A stretch of 64,000 bases of DNA from Corynebacterium sp. 13CS0277 (GTDB lineage Bacteria > Actinomycetota > Actinomycetes > Mycobacteriales > Mycobacteriaceae). Positions 46,720-54,819 of the stretch are shown here, piece by piece. Numbering within the stretch: position 1 is the first letter of the stretch; each line of letters opens with the position of its first letter. Made by a program: the position numbers and the translations under genes. The notes beneath the pieces are model-generated. The model searched no databases and had not been told where the DNA came from. It saw only the letters and a program-made list of their open reading frames with translations. The stretch spans positions 1 to 64,000 of the forward strand of contig NZ_PPDL01000004.1 of NCBI RefSeq assembly GCF_002994655.1, read 5' to 3'.

Positions 46720-49104
46720 CTACTGGCGCAGAATCTGGTTGACTGCCTCGTCGACGGCGCTCGCGAGCTCATCCATCGTGTTCTGCACCGGGGCCGGTGC
46801 GGGCGCCGGCGCCGGGGTGGGGGCCTGACGGGTCGGTGCCGGCGGCTTCGTGCCGTCCGACAGCTGCAGCACAACCTCCTGCCCCTTGAGCGTCACACCC
46901 GCCGTATTGACGCCCACGGCACGGCCCTTCGGCATGCCGTTGCCGGCGACGAACTCGGTGCGCACCCGGTAGCCGGCGCGCTCCAGGCGCTTGCGGGCAT
47001 CCGCCTCCGCCAGGCCGGTGACGCGGGGAATGTCCTGGGTTGCGGTGCCCGTGTTGTACACCGGATCGTAGGGCGGGATCGCGCCCTCAGCGGGCCAGCC
47101 CAAGGTCTGCGCCAGCCCAATCCAGGTGCGGGTGGGCTCCATGCCGCCGTACAGGGTGCCCTCCGGGCACTGCCGCAGCGGGCTCGTGCACAGCGGGGCG
47201 ACAGTGGTGCCGTCGTTGTAGATGTAGGGCACCGCCGCGAAGTTCGTATTGAAGCCCATGAACGCCGCCGACTGGTGGGTTTCCGTCGTGCCGGTCTTGC
47301 CCGCCGTCGGCGCCGTCCAGCCCATGGCCTGTGCGGCCTCGCTGGCGGTGCCGTTGACGGTGTCCGCCGACAGGGCATTCGCCAGGGCGCCCGCCACACC
47401 CTCGTCGATGGCCTGCTCACAGGCGGGGGTGTCGATGGGGACTTCCGCCCCATCCTTGTCGAGCACCTTCTCAATGGGGGTCGGCTCACACCAGGTGCCC
47501 CCGGATGCGAGGGTGGCGGCCACGTTCGACAACTCCAAGGGGTTCACCGCCGTCGGCCCCAGGGTGAAGGAACCGAGGTTGTGCTCCACCATGTACTCGG
47601 CGATCGAGGAGGAGCCATCGAAAGAGCCGGGCTCCTCGTAGTCCCGCAGGCCCAGGCGCACCGCCATGTCGACCACGGCCGGCACCCCGACCTGCTGGAT
47701 GAGCTGCACGAACGTGGTGTTCGGCGACTGCGCGAGCGCGTCGCGCAGCGACATCGACGGCCGGTAGACGCCGGCGTTTTCCACACAGTAGTAGCCGGCC
47801 GGGCAGCCTGCGGCGCCACCCTCACCCATGCCGAGGGCGTTGTAGCGCTGCGGGACATTCACCAGATTGTCGATACCCATGCCGCGCTCAATGGCGGTCG
47901 CGGCGGTAAACACCTTGAACACCGAGCCCGCGCCCGCGCCGACGCGCGTAAACGGCTGCGGCAGCACCGTCTCCCCGGCCTCCAAGTTGAGGCCATAATC
48001 GCGCGAGGAGGTCATCGCCAGCACCCGGCGGGAATCCTTCCCCGGCTGTACCACGTTGAGCACCTCCGCGACCCCGGGCGTCGTCGACGCCACCTGCGCG
48101 GTCACAGCCGCGTGGGTCGCATCCTGGATGTTCGGATCCAAGGTGGTGTGGATCGTGTACGACCCCGCCAAAATCTTGTCCCGGTCCAGCTGCTTCTTGC
48201 CCAAATAGTCGAGCACATAGTCGCAGAAAAACCCCCGATTGCCGGCGGTAATACAGCCATTCGGCAGCCCGATGGGCTGCTCCACGGTGCCGAGCGGCTC
48301 CAGCTTGAGCGCCTCGGCCTCCTCGGCGGGAAGGATGCCGGTATCCACCATCGTGTCGAGCACCGTGTTGCGGCGCTCCACCACACCCTCCGGGTTCGTC
48401 CACGGATTCAACGCCGAGGACGACTGCACAATGCCCGCCAGGGTGGCGGCCTGGAGGGGGGTGAGCTCGGCGGCGTGGGTGTCGAAATAGGTGCGTGCGG
48501 CGGCCTCAATACCGAACGCCCCATTGCCGAAGGGCACGATGTTGAGATAGCGGGTGAGGATCTCATCCTTCGACAAGCGCTTATCCAAATCGGAGGCCAT
48601 GCGCATCTCCCGCAGCTTGCGGGGAATCGACTGTTCCGTCGCGGCGAGCTGCTCCGCCTCGTCCTCTGCGTCGACGAGCAGCAAGTAGTTCTTCACGTAC
48701 TGCTGGTCGAGCGTCGACGCGCCCTCCTGCACGGAGCCGGAAAAAATGTTCTTCACCATGGCGCGGGCCGTGCCCTGCCAGTCCACGCCCGGGTGCTCGT
48801 AGAAACGGCGATCCTCCACCGAGACGATCGCCTGCTTCATGATCGGCGCGATCTGCTCGCTGGGCACCTCGAAACGGCGCTGCTTATACAGCCATGCGAT
48901 CGGCTGATCGTGGGCATCAAGAATGGTAGTCACCCCGGGGGCAGTGCCGTCGGTGAGATCGGCCAAGCCCTGGGCCATCGTCTCCTGGGTGCGGGTGATG
49001 CCGACGCCTGCGAGGGCGGCCGCAGGCGCCAGGCCGACAGCGCCGACGATGCCGGCGGCGGCGATGGTGCCCGTGATGATGCTGAGGCGGCGAAGAAAAC
49101 TCAC
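46720..49104 (-). CDS. Bifunctional penicillin-binding protein with PASTA domain
   Basis: The 794-residue class A PBP polymerises and crosslinks peptidoglycan. It has an N-terminal membrane anchor (10-35), a GT51 transglycosylase domain with VSVEDRRFYEHPGVDW (catalytic Glu97) and GASTLDQQYVKN, a transpeptidase with AGSVFK (active Ser394, Lys397), the SPN motif and GKTGTT, then one PASTA domain (about 690-750, VTGLAEADARKRLERAGYRV) and a Pro/Ala-rich tail. It resembles mycobacterial PonA2 and corresponds to the gene before whcA in C. glutamicum (called pbp1a there). The GTG start is supported by TAGGGT 6 nt upstream on the minus strand. QQ replaces the usual TQQ-type sequence only slightly; the enzyme looks intact. 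Confidence 0.93.
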   Translation of the reverse strand: MSFLRRLSIITGTIAAAGIVGAVGLAPAAALAGVGITRTQETMAQGLADLTDGTAPGVTTILDAHDQPIAWLYKQRRFEVPSEQIAPIMKQAIVSVEDRRFYEHPGVDWQGTARAMVKNIFSGSVQEGASTLDQQYVKNYLLLVDAEDEAEQLAATEQSIPRKLREMRMASDLDKRLSKDEILTRYLNIVPFGNGAFGIEAAARTYFDTHAAELTPLQAATLAGIVQSSSALNPWTNPEGVVERRNTVLDTMVDTGILPAEEAEALKLEPLGTVEQPIGLPNGCITAGNRGFFCDYVLDYLGKKQLDRDKILAGSYTIHTTLDPNIQDATHAAVTAQVASTTPGVAEVLNVVQPGKDSRRVLAMTSSRDYGLNLEAGETVLPQPFTRVGAGAGSVFKVFTAATAIERGMGIDNLVNVPQRYNALGMGEGGAAGCPAGYYCVENAGVYRPSMSLRDALAQSPNTTFVQLIQQVGVPAVVDMAVRLGLRDYEEPGSFDGSSSIAEYMVEHNLGSFTLGPTAVNPLELSNVAATLASGGTWCEPTPIEKVLDKDGAEVPIDTPACEQAIDEGVAGALANALSADTVNGTASEAAQAMGWTAPTAGKTGTTETHQSAAFMGFNTNFAAVPYIYNDGTTVAPLCTSPLRQCPEGTLYGGMEPTRTWIGLAQTLGWPAEGAIPPYDPVYNTGTATQDIPRVTGLAEADARKRLERAGYRVRTEFVAGNGMPKGRAVGVNTAGVTLKGQEVVLQLSDGTKPPAPTRQAPTPAPAPAPAPVQNTMDELASAVDEAVNQILRQ

Positions 49105-49250
49105 GCCACCACCCTAACCGACGGCACCTGCGGCGGGCGTAGAAGATCACACGCATGGTCCACCGAATTCCCTGTGGGGACACTGTCTGCTCAGGCACAC
49201 TAGAGAAAGCGCACGGGCGCACGGCGCTGGGCACCACGGACCACGGCCGG

Positions 49251-49324
49251 GCGCGCCGGGGCGCGGGAAGCGCGCCGGGGCGCGGGAAGCGCGCACGGGA
49301 CGCGGGAAGCGCGCACGGGACGCG
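49251..49324. repeat. 19-20 bp tandem repeat, four units
   Basis: Units GCGCGCCGGGGCGCGGGAA (twice) and GCGCGCACGGGACGCGGGAA (two copies, the last truncated) stand head to tail. The units are nearly pure G/C/A and can pair internally. There are no unique spacers, so it is not a CRISPR array. Confidence 0.85.
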
Positions 49325-49358
49325 CATGTGCTGCAGGCGGGCGCGGACCACGCGATAC

Positions 49359-49414
49359 AGAGGCCCACAGAGCCCCACGGAGAAACACAGAGACCCACAG
49401 AGACCCACAGAGAC
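49359..49414. repeat. 10-bp tandem repeat (AGACCCACAG type)
   Basis: About five imperfect then perfect copies of AGACCCACAG follow the first array after a short unique stretch. The plus strand here is almost free of T. The array could vary in copy number by slippage. Confidence 0.75.
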
Positions 49415-49750
49415 ACAAAAAAGAGCTGTGGAATCGATGCTCGCGCAGGTATTTTTCCGCTGGCGTTTTTTGATCTGTGGCGGGAGTTCTTGCGGAGTGG
49501 TGTGAGGGAGTCGGCGAGGGGTGGGGGTGCCCGGCGGGCTTCTGGGCGGAAAATCAAAGAAAAATGAATAGGTAGCACGAGAACGGGTGCGTCCGCGGGC
49601 ATGCATTTGGCAAGGTTATTGCCCTTTCCGCAGGTCGGGGGTAGTTGTTGGGACACCCGGAAAGGTGTGACCTATTCGACACATGTGCGCGGCTGCGAAT
49701 ACACTCACAGGTGTTTTCCGTGAACTTCCCGCCACGTTAGGAGAGAAGCA

Positions 49751-50113
49751 ATGACCGCTTCGCTCATGAACCGGAAGAAAAACAACCCCTATGTGGGAAC
49801 GGTCGCGCCGCGCCCCAGCGACCCCCACAGCCGTGTCGAATGGGTCACCCGGGCCAAGTGCCGCGACGGCGACCCCGACGCTCTCTTCGTCAAGGGCGCC
49901 GCCCAGCGCCGCGCCGCACAAATCTGCCGCAGCTGCCCGGTGCTCAGCCAGTGCCGCGCTGATGCCCTCGACAACCGCGTCGAGTTCGGCGTGTGGGGCG
50001 GCATGACGGAACGCCAGCGCCGCGCCCTGCTGCGCCGCCACCCTGAGGTCACCGACTGGGCCCAATGGTTCATCGACAGTGAAGAAGAGGTCGACGCCGC
50101 CGTCATGGCGTAG
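49751..50113 (+). CDS. whcA: WhiB-family redox regulator WhcA
   Basis: The 120-residue product has the four iron-sulfur cysteines (Cys37, Cys59, Cys62, Cys68; C-x21-C-x2-C-x5-C), the GVWGG turn at 80-84 and a basic RRALLRRHPE end, as in WhiB proteins. Such proteins bind an oxygen- or NO-sensitive 4Fe-4S cluster and usually act with sigma factor region 4. Its place directly after the large PBP gene matches C. glutamicum whcA (related to mycobacterial WhiB4), which acts negatively on oxidative-stress genes. A clear ribosome binding site precedes the ATG. katA and ohr in this window are possible but unproven targets. Confidence 0.88.
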   Translation: MTASLMNRKKNNPYVGTVAPRPSDPHSRVEWVTRAKCRDGDPDALFVKGAAQRRAAQICRSCPVLSQCRADALDNRVEFGVWGGMTERQRRALLRRHPEVTDWAQWFIDSEEEVDAAVMA

Positions 50114-50128
50114 CTAAGATTTGGGCTT

Positions 50129-50284
50129 ATGACTACTTGGGAATACGCGACCGTGCCGCTGCTGTCGCACGCGACGAAACAAATCCTCGACACCTGGGGC
50201 GAGGACGGCTGGGAACTCGTGGCCGTCACCCCCGGCCCCAACCCGGAGAACTCCATCGCCTACATGAAGAGGCCGAAGCAGTGA
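50129..50284 (+). CDS. DUF4177-type small protein, 51 residues
   Basis: A 51-codon frame reads MTTWEYATVPLLSHATKQIL, then DTWGEDGWELVAVTPGPN, then PENSIAYMKRPKQ. The WEYATVPL start and the GEDGWELVAV block are typical of small DUF4177 proteins. No ribosome binding site is seen; TAAGAT lies 8 nt before the ATG, suggesting a leaderless start. Its stop overlaps the start of the next gene (GTGA), so it is probably translationally coupled to the RidA-type gene. Function unknown. Confidence 0.82.
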   Translation: MTTWEYATVPLLSHATKQILDTWGEDGWELVAVTPGPNPENSIAYMKRPKQ

Positions 50285-50739
50285 CCACCAGCGAACGCCT
50301 CAGCGCCCTCGGCATCACCCTTCCCAGCGTCGCCGCCCCCGTCGCCGCCTACGTGCCCGCCGTCCAGGTCGGCAACCAGGTGTGGACCTCCGGGCAGCTG
50401 CCCTTCGTCGACGGCGCCCTGCCCGCCACCGGCCACGTCGGCCGTGAGATCGGCGAAGACGAAGCCAAAGGCTACGCCCGCACCGCGGCGCTCAACGCCC
50501 TGGCCGCCGTCGACGCCCTCGTCGGCATCGACCGCGTGACCCGGGTGCTCAAAGTCACCGGCTTCGTGAACTCCACCCCCGACTTCGTCGCCCAGCCCGC
50601 CGTCATCAACGGCGCCAGCGAACTCATGCAGGAAATCTTCGGCACCGCCGGCGCCCACGCCCGCAGCGCCGTCGGCGTGGCCGCTCTGCCGCTCGGCTCC
50701 CCGGTTGAGGTCGAAATCATCGTGGAAATCTCCAACTAG
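50281..50739 (+). CDS. RidA/YjgF family protein
   Basis: The 152-residue product belongs to the longer bacterial subgroup of RidA-like proteins (VWTSGQLPFVDGALPATGHV, NALAAVDALVGIDRVTRVLK and GTAGAHARSAVGVAALPLGS, VEVEIIVEI). True RidA deaminates reactive enamines/imines; whether this subgroup does is unclear, as the catalytic Arg lies in ARSAVGVAALP. The GTG overlaps the preceding stop. It lies before a metallo-beta-lactamase fold gene, an order seen in other actinobacteria. Confidence 0.87.
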   Translation: MTTSERLSALGITLPSVAAPVAAYVPAVQVGNQVWTSGQLPFVDGALPATGHVGREIGEDEAKGYARTAALNALAAVDALVGIDRVTRVLKVTGFVNSTPDFVAQPAVINGASELMQEIFGTAGAHARSAVGVAALPLGSPVEVEIIVEISN

Positions 50740-50769
50740 TCGGTCCGGAAAGCAACTAGACTAAGCACC

Positions 50770-51585
50770 ATGGAGCATCCCGCTTACAGTCAACTCCGCC
50801 CGGTCACCCCGTCCGCCGGCGTCGTCCTTTGCCCCAACCCCGGCTACGCCACCCTCGAAGGCACCAACGCCTGGGTGATCCGCGCCGACGGCGACGCACA
50901 ATCCATCGTCATCGACCCGGGCCCGGAGGATGAGGGCCACCTCAATGTCCTCAACAACAAGTCCGAGCAGTGCGCACTGATCCTGCTCACCCACCGCCAC
51001 CACGACCACGCCGATGGCGCGGTCCGGTTCCGCCAACTCACCGGTGCACCGATCGCCGCCCTCGACGCCTCCTACTGCCACGGCGCCGAACCGCTACGCG
51101 ACGGCCAGATCATCGCCGTCCCCGGTGTGACCCCCCAGATTGAAGTCGTCGCCGCCCCCGGCCACACCAAAGACTCCGTCTGCTTCTACATTTGGTCCGG
51201 TGTGCCCCACGAGTCCACTCTCGAGGGCATCGTCACCGGCGACACCATCGCCGGCCGTCACACCACCATGATTAGCGAAACCGACGGCGACCTCGGCCTC
51301 TACCTGGATACTCTTGCCCAGCTGGAGGAGCGCGGTAAGGACGTGCCGCTGCTGCCGGGCCACGGGCCCGACCACCCCGACACCAGCGCCCTGGCGCGCA
51401 AGTACCTGGATCGCCGCGCCCAGCGCCTCGAGCAGGTCAAAGCCGCCCGCGCGGAACTCGGTGCCGACGCCTCCCTCAAGCAGATCGTCGACTACATCTA
51501 CACCGATGTCGACCCGGTGCTGCGCGACGCCGCTGAGCAGTCCACCCGCGTCACGATGCGCTACCTCGACGCCCAGGGCGCCTAA
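50770..51585 (+). CDS. MBL-fold metallohydrolase
   Basis: The 271-residue product has the zinc motif HRHHDH (75-80), the later histidine in APGHTKDSV, the bridging aspartate in VTGDTIAG and LLPGHGPDHP. It lies in the beta-lactamase-like/LACTB2-type hydrolase group, with a C-terminal winged segment. The substrate could be RNA or a thioester; this cannot be told from sequence. TAGACT lies 7 nt before the ATG, so the mRNA is likely leaderless. A strong terminator follows. Confidence 0.87.
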   Translation: MEHPAYSQLRPVTPSAGVVLCPNPGYATLEGTNAWVIRADGDAQSIVIDPGPEDEGHLNVLNNKSEQCALILLTHRHHDHADGAVRFRQLTGAPIAALDASYCHGAEPLRDGQIIAVPGVTPQIEVVAAPGHTKDSVCFYIWSGVPHESTLEGIVTGDTIAGRHTTMISETDGDLGLYLDTLAQLEERGKDVPLLPGHGPDHPDTSALARKYLDRRAQRLEQVKAARAELGADASLKQIVDYIYTDVDPVLRDAAEQSTRVTMRYLDAQGA

Positions 51586-51619
51586 ACCACGCCCCGCGTC
51601 GCGACACGCACGCACAACG

Positions 51620-51651
51620 AACCCCGGCCACGGATGTCCCTGGCCGGGGTT
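51620..51651 (+). terminator. Terminator after MBL hydrolase gene
   Basis: AACCCCGGCCA and TGGCCGGGGTT form a perfect 11-bp stem with a 10-nt loop, followed by CTGTGTTC. Probably an intrinsic terminator for the whcA-to-hydrolase stretch. Confidence 0.82.
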
Positions 51652-51798
51652 CTGTGTTCACGCACTCCACGCGTTGGGTGGCTCTAGGCCCGGCGCCGTG
51701 ATGGCTGCGGGTACAGATACGCCCGGGGGTCGGGGAGGAAAGCCCCTACCGCCCGGGCGGTGGTCTGAGTGCGGCGCTGGGCGCGCGTTGGCGGATGC

Positions 51799-52482
51799 TT
51801 ACCGGGCGCGGCGGGCCAGGTGCTCAGTGTCAGAGATGAGCACCGACTTGCCCTCCAGGCGGATCCAGCCACGCTGCGCGAAGGTTGCCAGCGCCTTGTT
51901 CACGGTCTCGCGGGACGCGCCCACCAGCTGGGCGATTTCCTCCTGCGTGAGATCGTGGTTGACGCGCAGTGCAGCGCCCTCCTGGGAACCGAAACGGTTC
52001 GCCAGCTGCAGCAGAGTCTTCGCGACACGGCCCGGAACGTCCGTGAAGATGAGGTCCGCGAGGGACGCGTTCGTGCGGCGCAGGCGGCGCGCCAGGACGC
52101 GGAGCAGCTGCTCAGAGATCTCCGGGTGCTGGGCAATCCACTTGTGCAGCATGTCGGAGTTCATGGTGGCGGCGTGGACATCGGTCACGCACACCGCGGA
52201 GGAGGTGCGGGGGCCCGGGTCGAAGATGGACAGCTCGCCGAACATGTCCGACGGGCCCATCACGGTGAGCAGGTTCTCGCGACCATCGGGGGCGTGGCGG
52301 GCGAGCTTCACCTTGCCGGCGGTCAAAATGTAGAGGCGATCGCCCGGCTCACCCTCCTCAAAGATGACGGCGCCACGCGGGAAGCGGACGGTCTCCAGCT
52401 CCGAGATCAGCGTGCTCACCGCCGCAGGATCGACACCCTGAAAAATTCCGGCGCGCGACAGGATTTCCTGAACGGCTTCCAC
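51799..52482 (-). CDS. glxR: cAMP-responsive global regulator GlxR (CRP family)
   Basis: The 227-residue product has the cNMP-binding roll ([20 protein letters not shown], and [20 protein letters not shown] with the cAMP-contacting Glu and Arg) and a CRP-type winged helix ([20 protein letters not shown]). It closely resembles GlxR of C. glutamicum and Crp of mycobacteria, which control carbon use, respiration and many other genes. The GTG start has AAGGAG upstream. Its orientation next to nth is conserved. An imperfect GlxR-like site lies upstream (see rejected items). Confidence 0.96.
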   Translation of the reverse strand: MEAVQEILSRAGIFQGVDPAAVSTLISELETVRFPRGAVIFEEGEPGDRLYILTAGKVKLARHAPDGRENLLTVMGPSDMFGELSIFDPGPRTSSAVCVTDVHAATMNSDMLHKWIAQHPEISEQLLRVLARRLRRTNASLADLIFTDVPGRVAKTLLQLANRFGSQEGAALRVNHDLTQEEIAQLVGASRETVNKALATFAQRGWIRLEGKSVLISDTEHLARRAR

Positions 52483-52604
52483 AAAGACTCCTTAAACAGA
52501 CAACACTGGGCAGTGTTGGGAAACAACGATGCTGACCAACACTCTACTATGTTCTAGGTCACGAGGAAACAAAAACCTGGTCTACAACACGCACAATGGT
52601 GCGA

Positions 52605-52736
52605 CTAATCGGCTGTGATGTCGCTCGTGGGCTGCCCACTGCGCGTCACCACGGTCTCAAAATGCTCCATACGCAGGGCAAACACAGCCAACACCAGGGG
52701 AGTAGCAAGACACACAGCGGCAATCATGTGTCTCAT
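52605..52736 (-). CDS. Possible small membrane protein between glxR and nth
   Basis: A 43-codon frame encodes MRHMIAAVCLATPLVLAVFA, then LRMEHFETVVTRSGQPTSDI, then TAD. It has one hydrophobic segment and a short polar tail. Starts are possible at 52736 or at the inner ATG (52727), which has AGGA about 8 nt upstream. It is read toward glxR. Small membrane proteins have been annotated at this spot in other corynebacteria, as I recall, but no family motif exists to test it. Confidence 0.45.
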   Translation of the reverse strand: MRHMIAAVCLATPLVLAVFALRMEHFETVVTRSGQPTSDITAD

Positions 52737-52774
52737 CCTACCCACCCCCGTTTCCCGCCCCGGAAAGGACAACC

Positions 52775-53404
52775 ATGACCCGCACCGAGGCAGTGCTTGC
52801 CACCCTCGCGGAGCTCTACCCCGACGCCACCTGCGCCTTACACTTCCGCAGCGCCTGGGAACTCCTCGTCGCCACGGTGCTCTCGGCGCAAACCACTGAC
52901 GTGCGCGTCAATCAGGTGACCCCGGGCCTGTTCGCCCGCTACCCCCTTCCGGAGGACCTCGCCACTGCCGACGTCGACGACGTCGCCGCCGACATCCGGC
53001 CGCTGGGCATGCAGAATGCCAAAGCCCGTAACTTGGTCGCCCTCGCCGGCAGTGTTGTCGACACCTTCGGCGGGGAGGTGCCCGCCACCATGGAGGATCT
53101 CGTGCGCCTGGCCGGCGTCGGCCGCAAGACTGCCAGCGTCGTGCTCGGCACCTACTTCCACATTCCCGCCCTCCCCGTCGACACCCACGTCCAACGCGTC
53201 ACCCGCCGCCTGGGGCTCGCCACCGCCAGCGGGGCGGTAGCCATCGAGAAACAACTGTGTGCCCGTATCCCCCGGGTGCAGTGGGTGGACTTTTCCCACC
53301 GGGTGATCCTCCACGGCCGGCAGGTGTGCCACGCCCGCCGCCCCGACTGCGGGGCGTGTGGGCTGGCATCCCTGTGCCCTGCCTACACTGGTGCGGGTGA
53401 ATAA
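52775..53404 (+). CDS. nth: Endonuclease III
   Basis: The 209-residue DNA glycosylase/AP lyase removes oxidised pyrimidines. It shows LSAQTTDVRVNQVTPGLF, the helix-hairpin-helix LAGVGRKTASVV with catalytic Lys118, the catalytic Asp136 in LPVDTHVQRV, and the 4Fe-4S cysteines at 185, 192, 195 and 201 (C-x6-C-x2-C-x5-C). The ATG has GGAAAGG upstream. The 3' end overlaps the start of the thioredoxin-like gene. Confidence 0.96.
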   Translation: MTRTEAVLATLAELYPDATCALHFRSAWELLVATVLSAQTTDVRVNQVTPGLFARYPLPEDLATADVDDVAADIRPLGMQNAKARNLVALAGSVVDTFGGEVPATMEDLVRLAGVGRKTASVVLGTYFHIPALPVDTHVQRVTRRLGLATASGAVAIEKQLCARIPRVQWVDFSHRVILHGRQVCHARRPDCGACGLASLCPAYTGAGE

Positions 53405-54008
53405 GACGTGGAAGGCATCCCTGGTCGGCGCGCTCGCCATTCTGGGCGCGGTCGGCCTCTTAGCGACAGCGCTGCAGCCCGCCCTGCACAGCACCCCGCC
53501 CGCCAGCCCGGCCGCTGAGGGGGCCGCCGCGGGTGCGGGGGGCGATGCCTCAGCTGCAGCTGCCCGTGACGCCGGCACGGTCGCCGTCGGGGTGACCCGG
53601 CCGGACTGCCCCACCGCCACCGTCGCCGGTGTGGCCCTGCCCTGCCTCGGCGGGCAGCCCGGCACGGCCGCGCCCGCGCCCACCGTGGTGACGGTGTGGG
53701 CGTGGTGGTGCGGGCCCTGCCGCGAGGAACTGCCCCTGTTCGCGCAGCTTCAGGCCGCGCACCCCGAGTGGCACGTCGTCGGCGTCCACGCGGACGACAA
53801 CGCCGGGGCCGGCGCCGCCCTCCTCGAGGAACTCGGCGTGGACCTGCCCAGCTACGAAGACGCCACCGGCGTGTTCGCGGCGACCCATACCCTGCCCAAC
53901 GTCGTCCCCATCACCCTGTTCGTCCACCCCACCGGGGCGGTTACCACCCACGCGAAGCCGTACACCACGCTCGACGAGCTCGAAGCCGACGCGGCGGCGG
54001 CCCTGTGA
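53397..54008 (+). CDS. TlpA/ResA-like membrane-anchored thioredoxin
   Basis: The 203-residue product has an N-terminal membrane anchor (LVGALAILGAVGLLATAL), an Ala/Gly-rich linker, and a thioredoxin fold with the redox pair WWCGPCREELP (Cys105, Cys108) and a cis-proline region NVVPITLFVHPTG. It should act outside the membrane, for example in thiol reduction during cytochrome c maturation. Two more cysteines (DCPTAT, LPCLGG) precede the fold. The GTG at 53397 was chosen because TACACT stands exactly 7 nt before it, indicating a leaderless start inside the end of nth. Its stop overlaps the next start. Confidence 0.85.
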   Translation: MNKTWKASLVGALAILGAVGLLATALQPALHSTPPASPAAEGAAAGAGGDASAAAARDAGTVAVGVTRPDCPTATVAGVALPCLGGQPGTAAPAPTVVTVWAWWCGPCREELPLFAQLQAAHPEWHVVGVHADDNAGAGAALLEELGVDLPSYEDATGVFAATHTLPNVVPITLFVHPTGAVTTHAKPYTTLDELEADAAAAL

Positions 54009-54769
54009 CCGGGCCCGGTGCGCACCTGGGGCGGGCGGCCGGGGCGCAGTCGCGCCCGGTGGGTGACGGTGGTCTAAACGCGGGTGCGTCGGTGCCGGCG
54101 TGGCTGCGCCCCCTTGAGCACGCCGCCGCCACCGGGGGTATTACGGTCCACCTCGGGGAACGCAACACCCACGACACCCCCGACCGCAGCCGGCGGGCCG
54201 CCGTCATGGTGCTGCTTGCCGGCGACCCGCAGGCCACCAGTCTGCCCAGCGATGCGAGCGTGCTGCTTACCCACCGCACCCCCCACATGCGCAGCCACTC
54301 CGGGCAGATCGCCTTCCCCGGCGGCCGCGTCGACGCCACCGACCCCACCCTCATCGCCGCCGCGTTGCGGGAAACCCGGGAGGAAACCGGGGTGGAGGCC
54401 TCCACCATCACCCCGCTGCGGGCGGGGGAGGAGATCTTCATCCGCGCTACCGGCTACCCCGTGCACCCCGTGTGGGGTTACTGGCACACCCCCGGCGGGG
54501 CGCACCCCGCCTCCCCGGAGGAAACCGACGACGTGTTCCAGGCTTCCCTCGAGGAGCTCATCGACCCCGCCAACCGGCTGTTGGTGAGCCACGGCGACTA
54601 TGTGGGGCCCGCGTTTTCCTACGACGGCTACCTCGTGTGGGGTTTCACCGCGGCCGTCATGGACGCCATGGTGGCGGCCTGCGGGTGGGAGCGCCCCTGG
54701 CGGGAGCGGCCGCCGCGGCCACTGATGGCGGAATTGGCGGCGTCGCGTAACGGGGAACGTCAGTGGTAA
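54005..54769 (+). CDS. NUDIX hydrolase, CoA pyrophosphatase-like
   Basis: The 254-residue product has the NUDIX block PGGRVDATDPTLIAAALRET followed by REETGV, preceded by HSGQIAFPGG, which is the signature of the YeaB/NudL (CoA diphosphatase) subgroup. It may degrade CoA or other nucleoside diphosphate derivatives. The first 35 residues are low in conservation and may be a linker. The GTG overlaps the stop of the thioredoxin-like gene. The order nth, thioredoxin, NUDIX, marP is conserved from mycobacteria. Confidence 0.9.
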   Translation: MTGPGAHLGRAAGAQSRPVGDGGLNAGASVPAWLRPLEHAAATGGITVHLGERNTHDTPDRSRRAAVMVLLAGDPQATSLPSDASVLLTHRTPHMRSHSGQIAFPGGRVDATDPTLIAAALRETREETGVEASTITPLRAGEEIFIRATGYPVHPVWGYWHTPGGAHPASPEETDDVFQASLEELIDPANRLLVSHGDYVGPAFSYDGYLVWGFTAAVMDAMVAACGWERPWRERPPRPLMAELAASRNGERQW

Positions 54770-54819
54770 CCCGGTAGGGTTTTCTCGCAGAACACTCATC
54801 ACCCCACGAGGAGGGCCCT

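Larger units (their letters stand above)
49105..49750. other. Intergenic region between PBP and whcA
   Basis: No gene is supported in these 646 bp. They contain the PBP promoter at the left edge, two short tandem-repeat arrays (entered separately), a moderately A+T-rich part and, at the right edge, the likely whcA promoter (TACACT at about 49700 with a ribosome binding site TAGGAGAGAAG before the ATG). Confidence 0.6.

Noticed and set aside
49251-49414. CRISPR array
   Set aside because: Repeats are directly contiguous without unique spacers, and no cas gene is in the window. No CRISPR array was found elsewhere.
52614-52629. GlxR-like site TGTGATGTCGCTCGTG upstream of glxR
   Set aside because: The left half matches TGTGA but the right half has three mismatches to TCACA, too weak to list as an operator although autoregulation is known in C. 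glutamicum.
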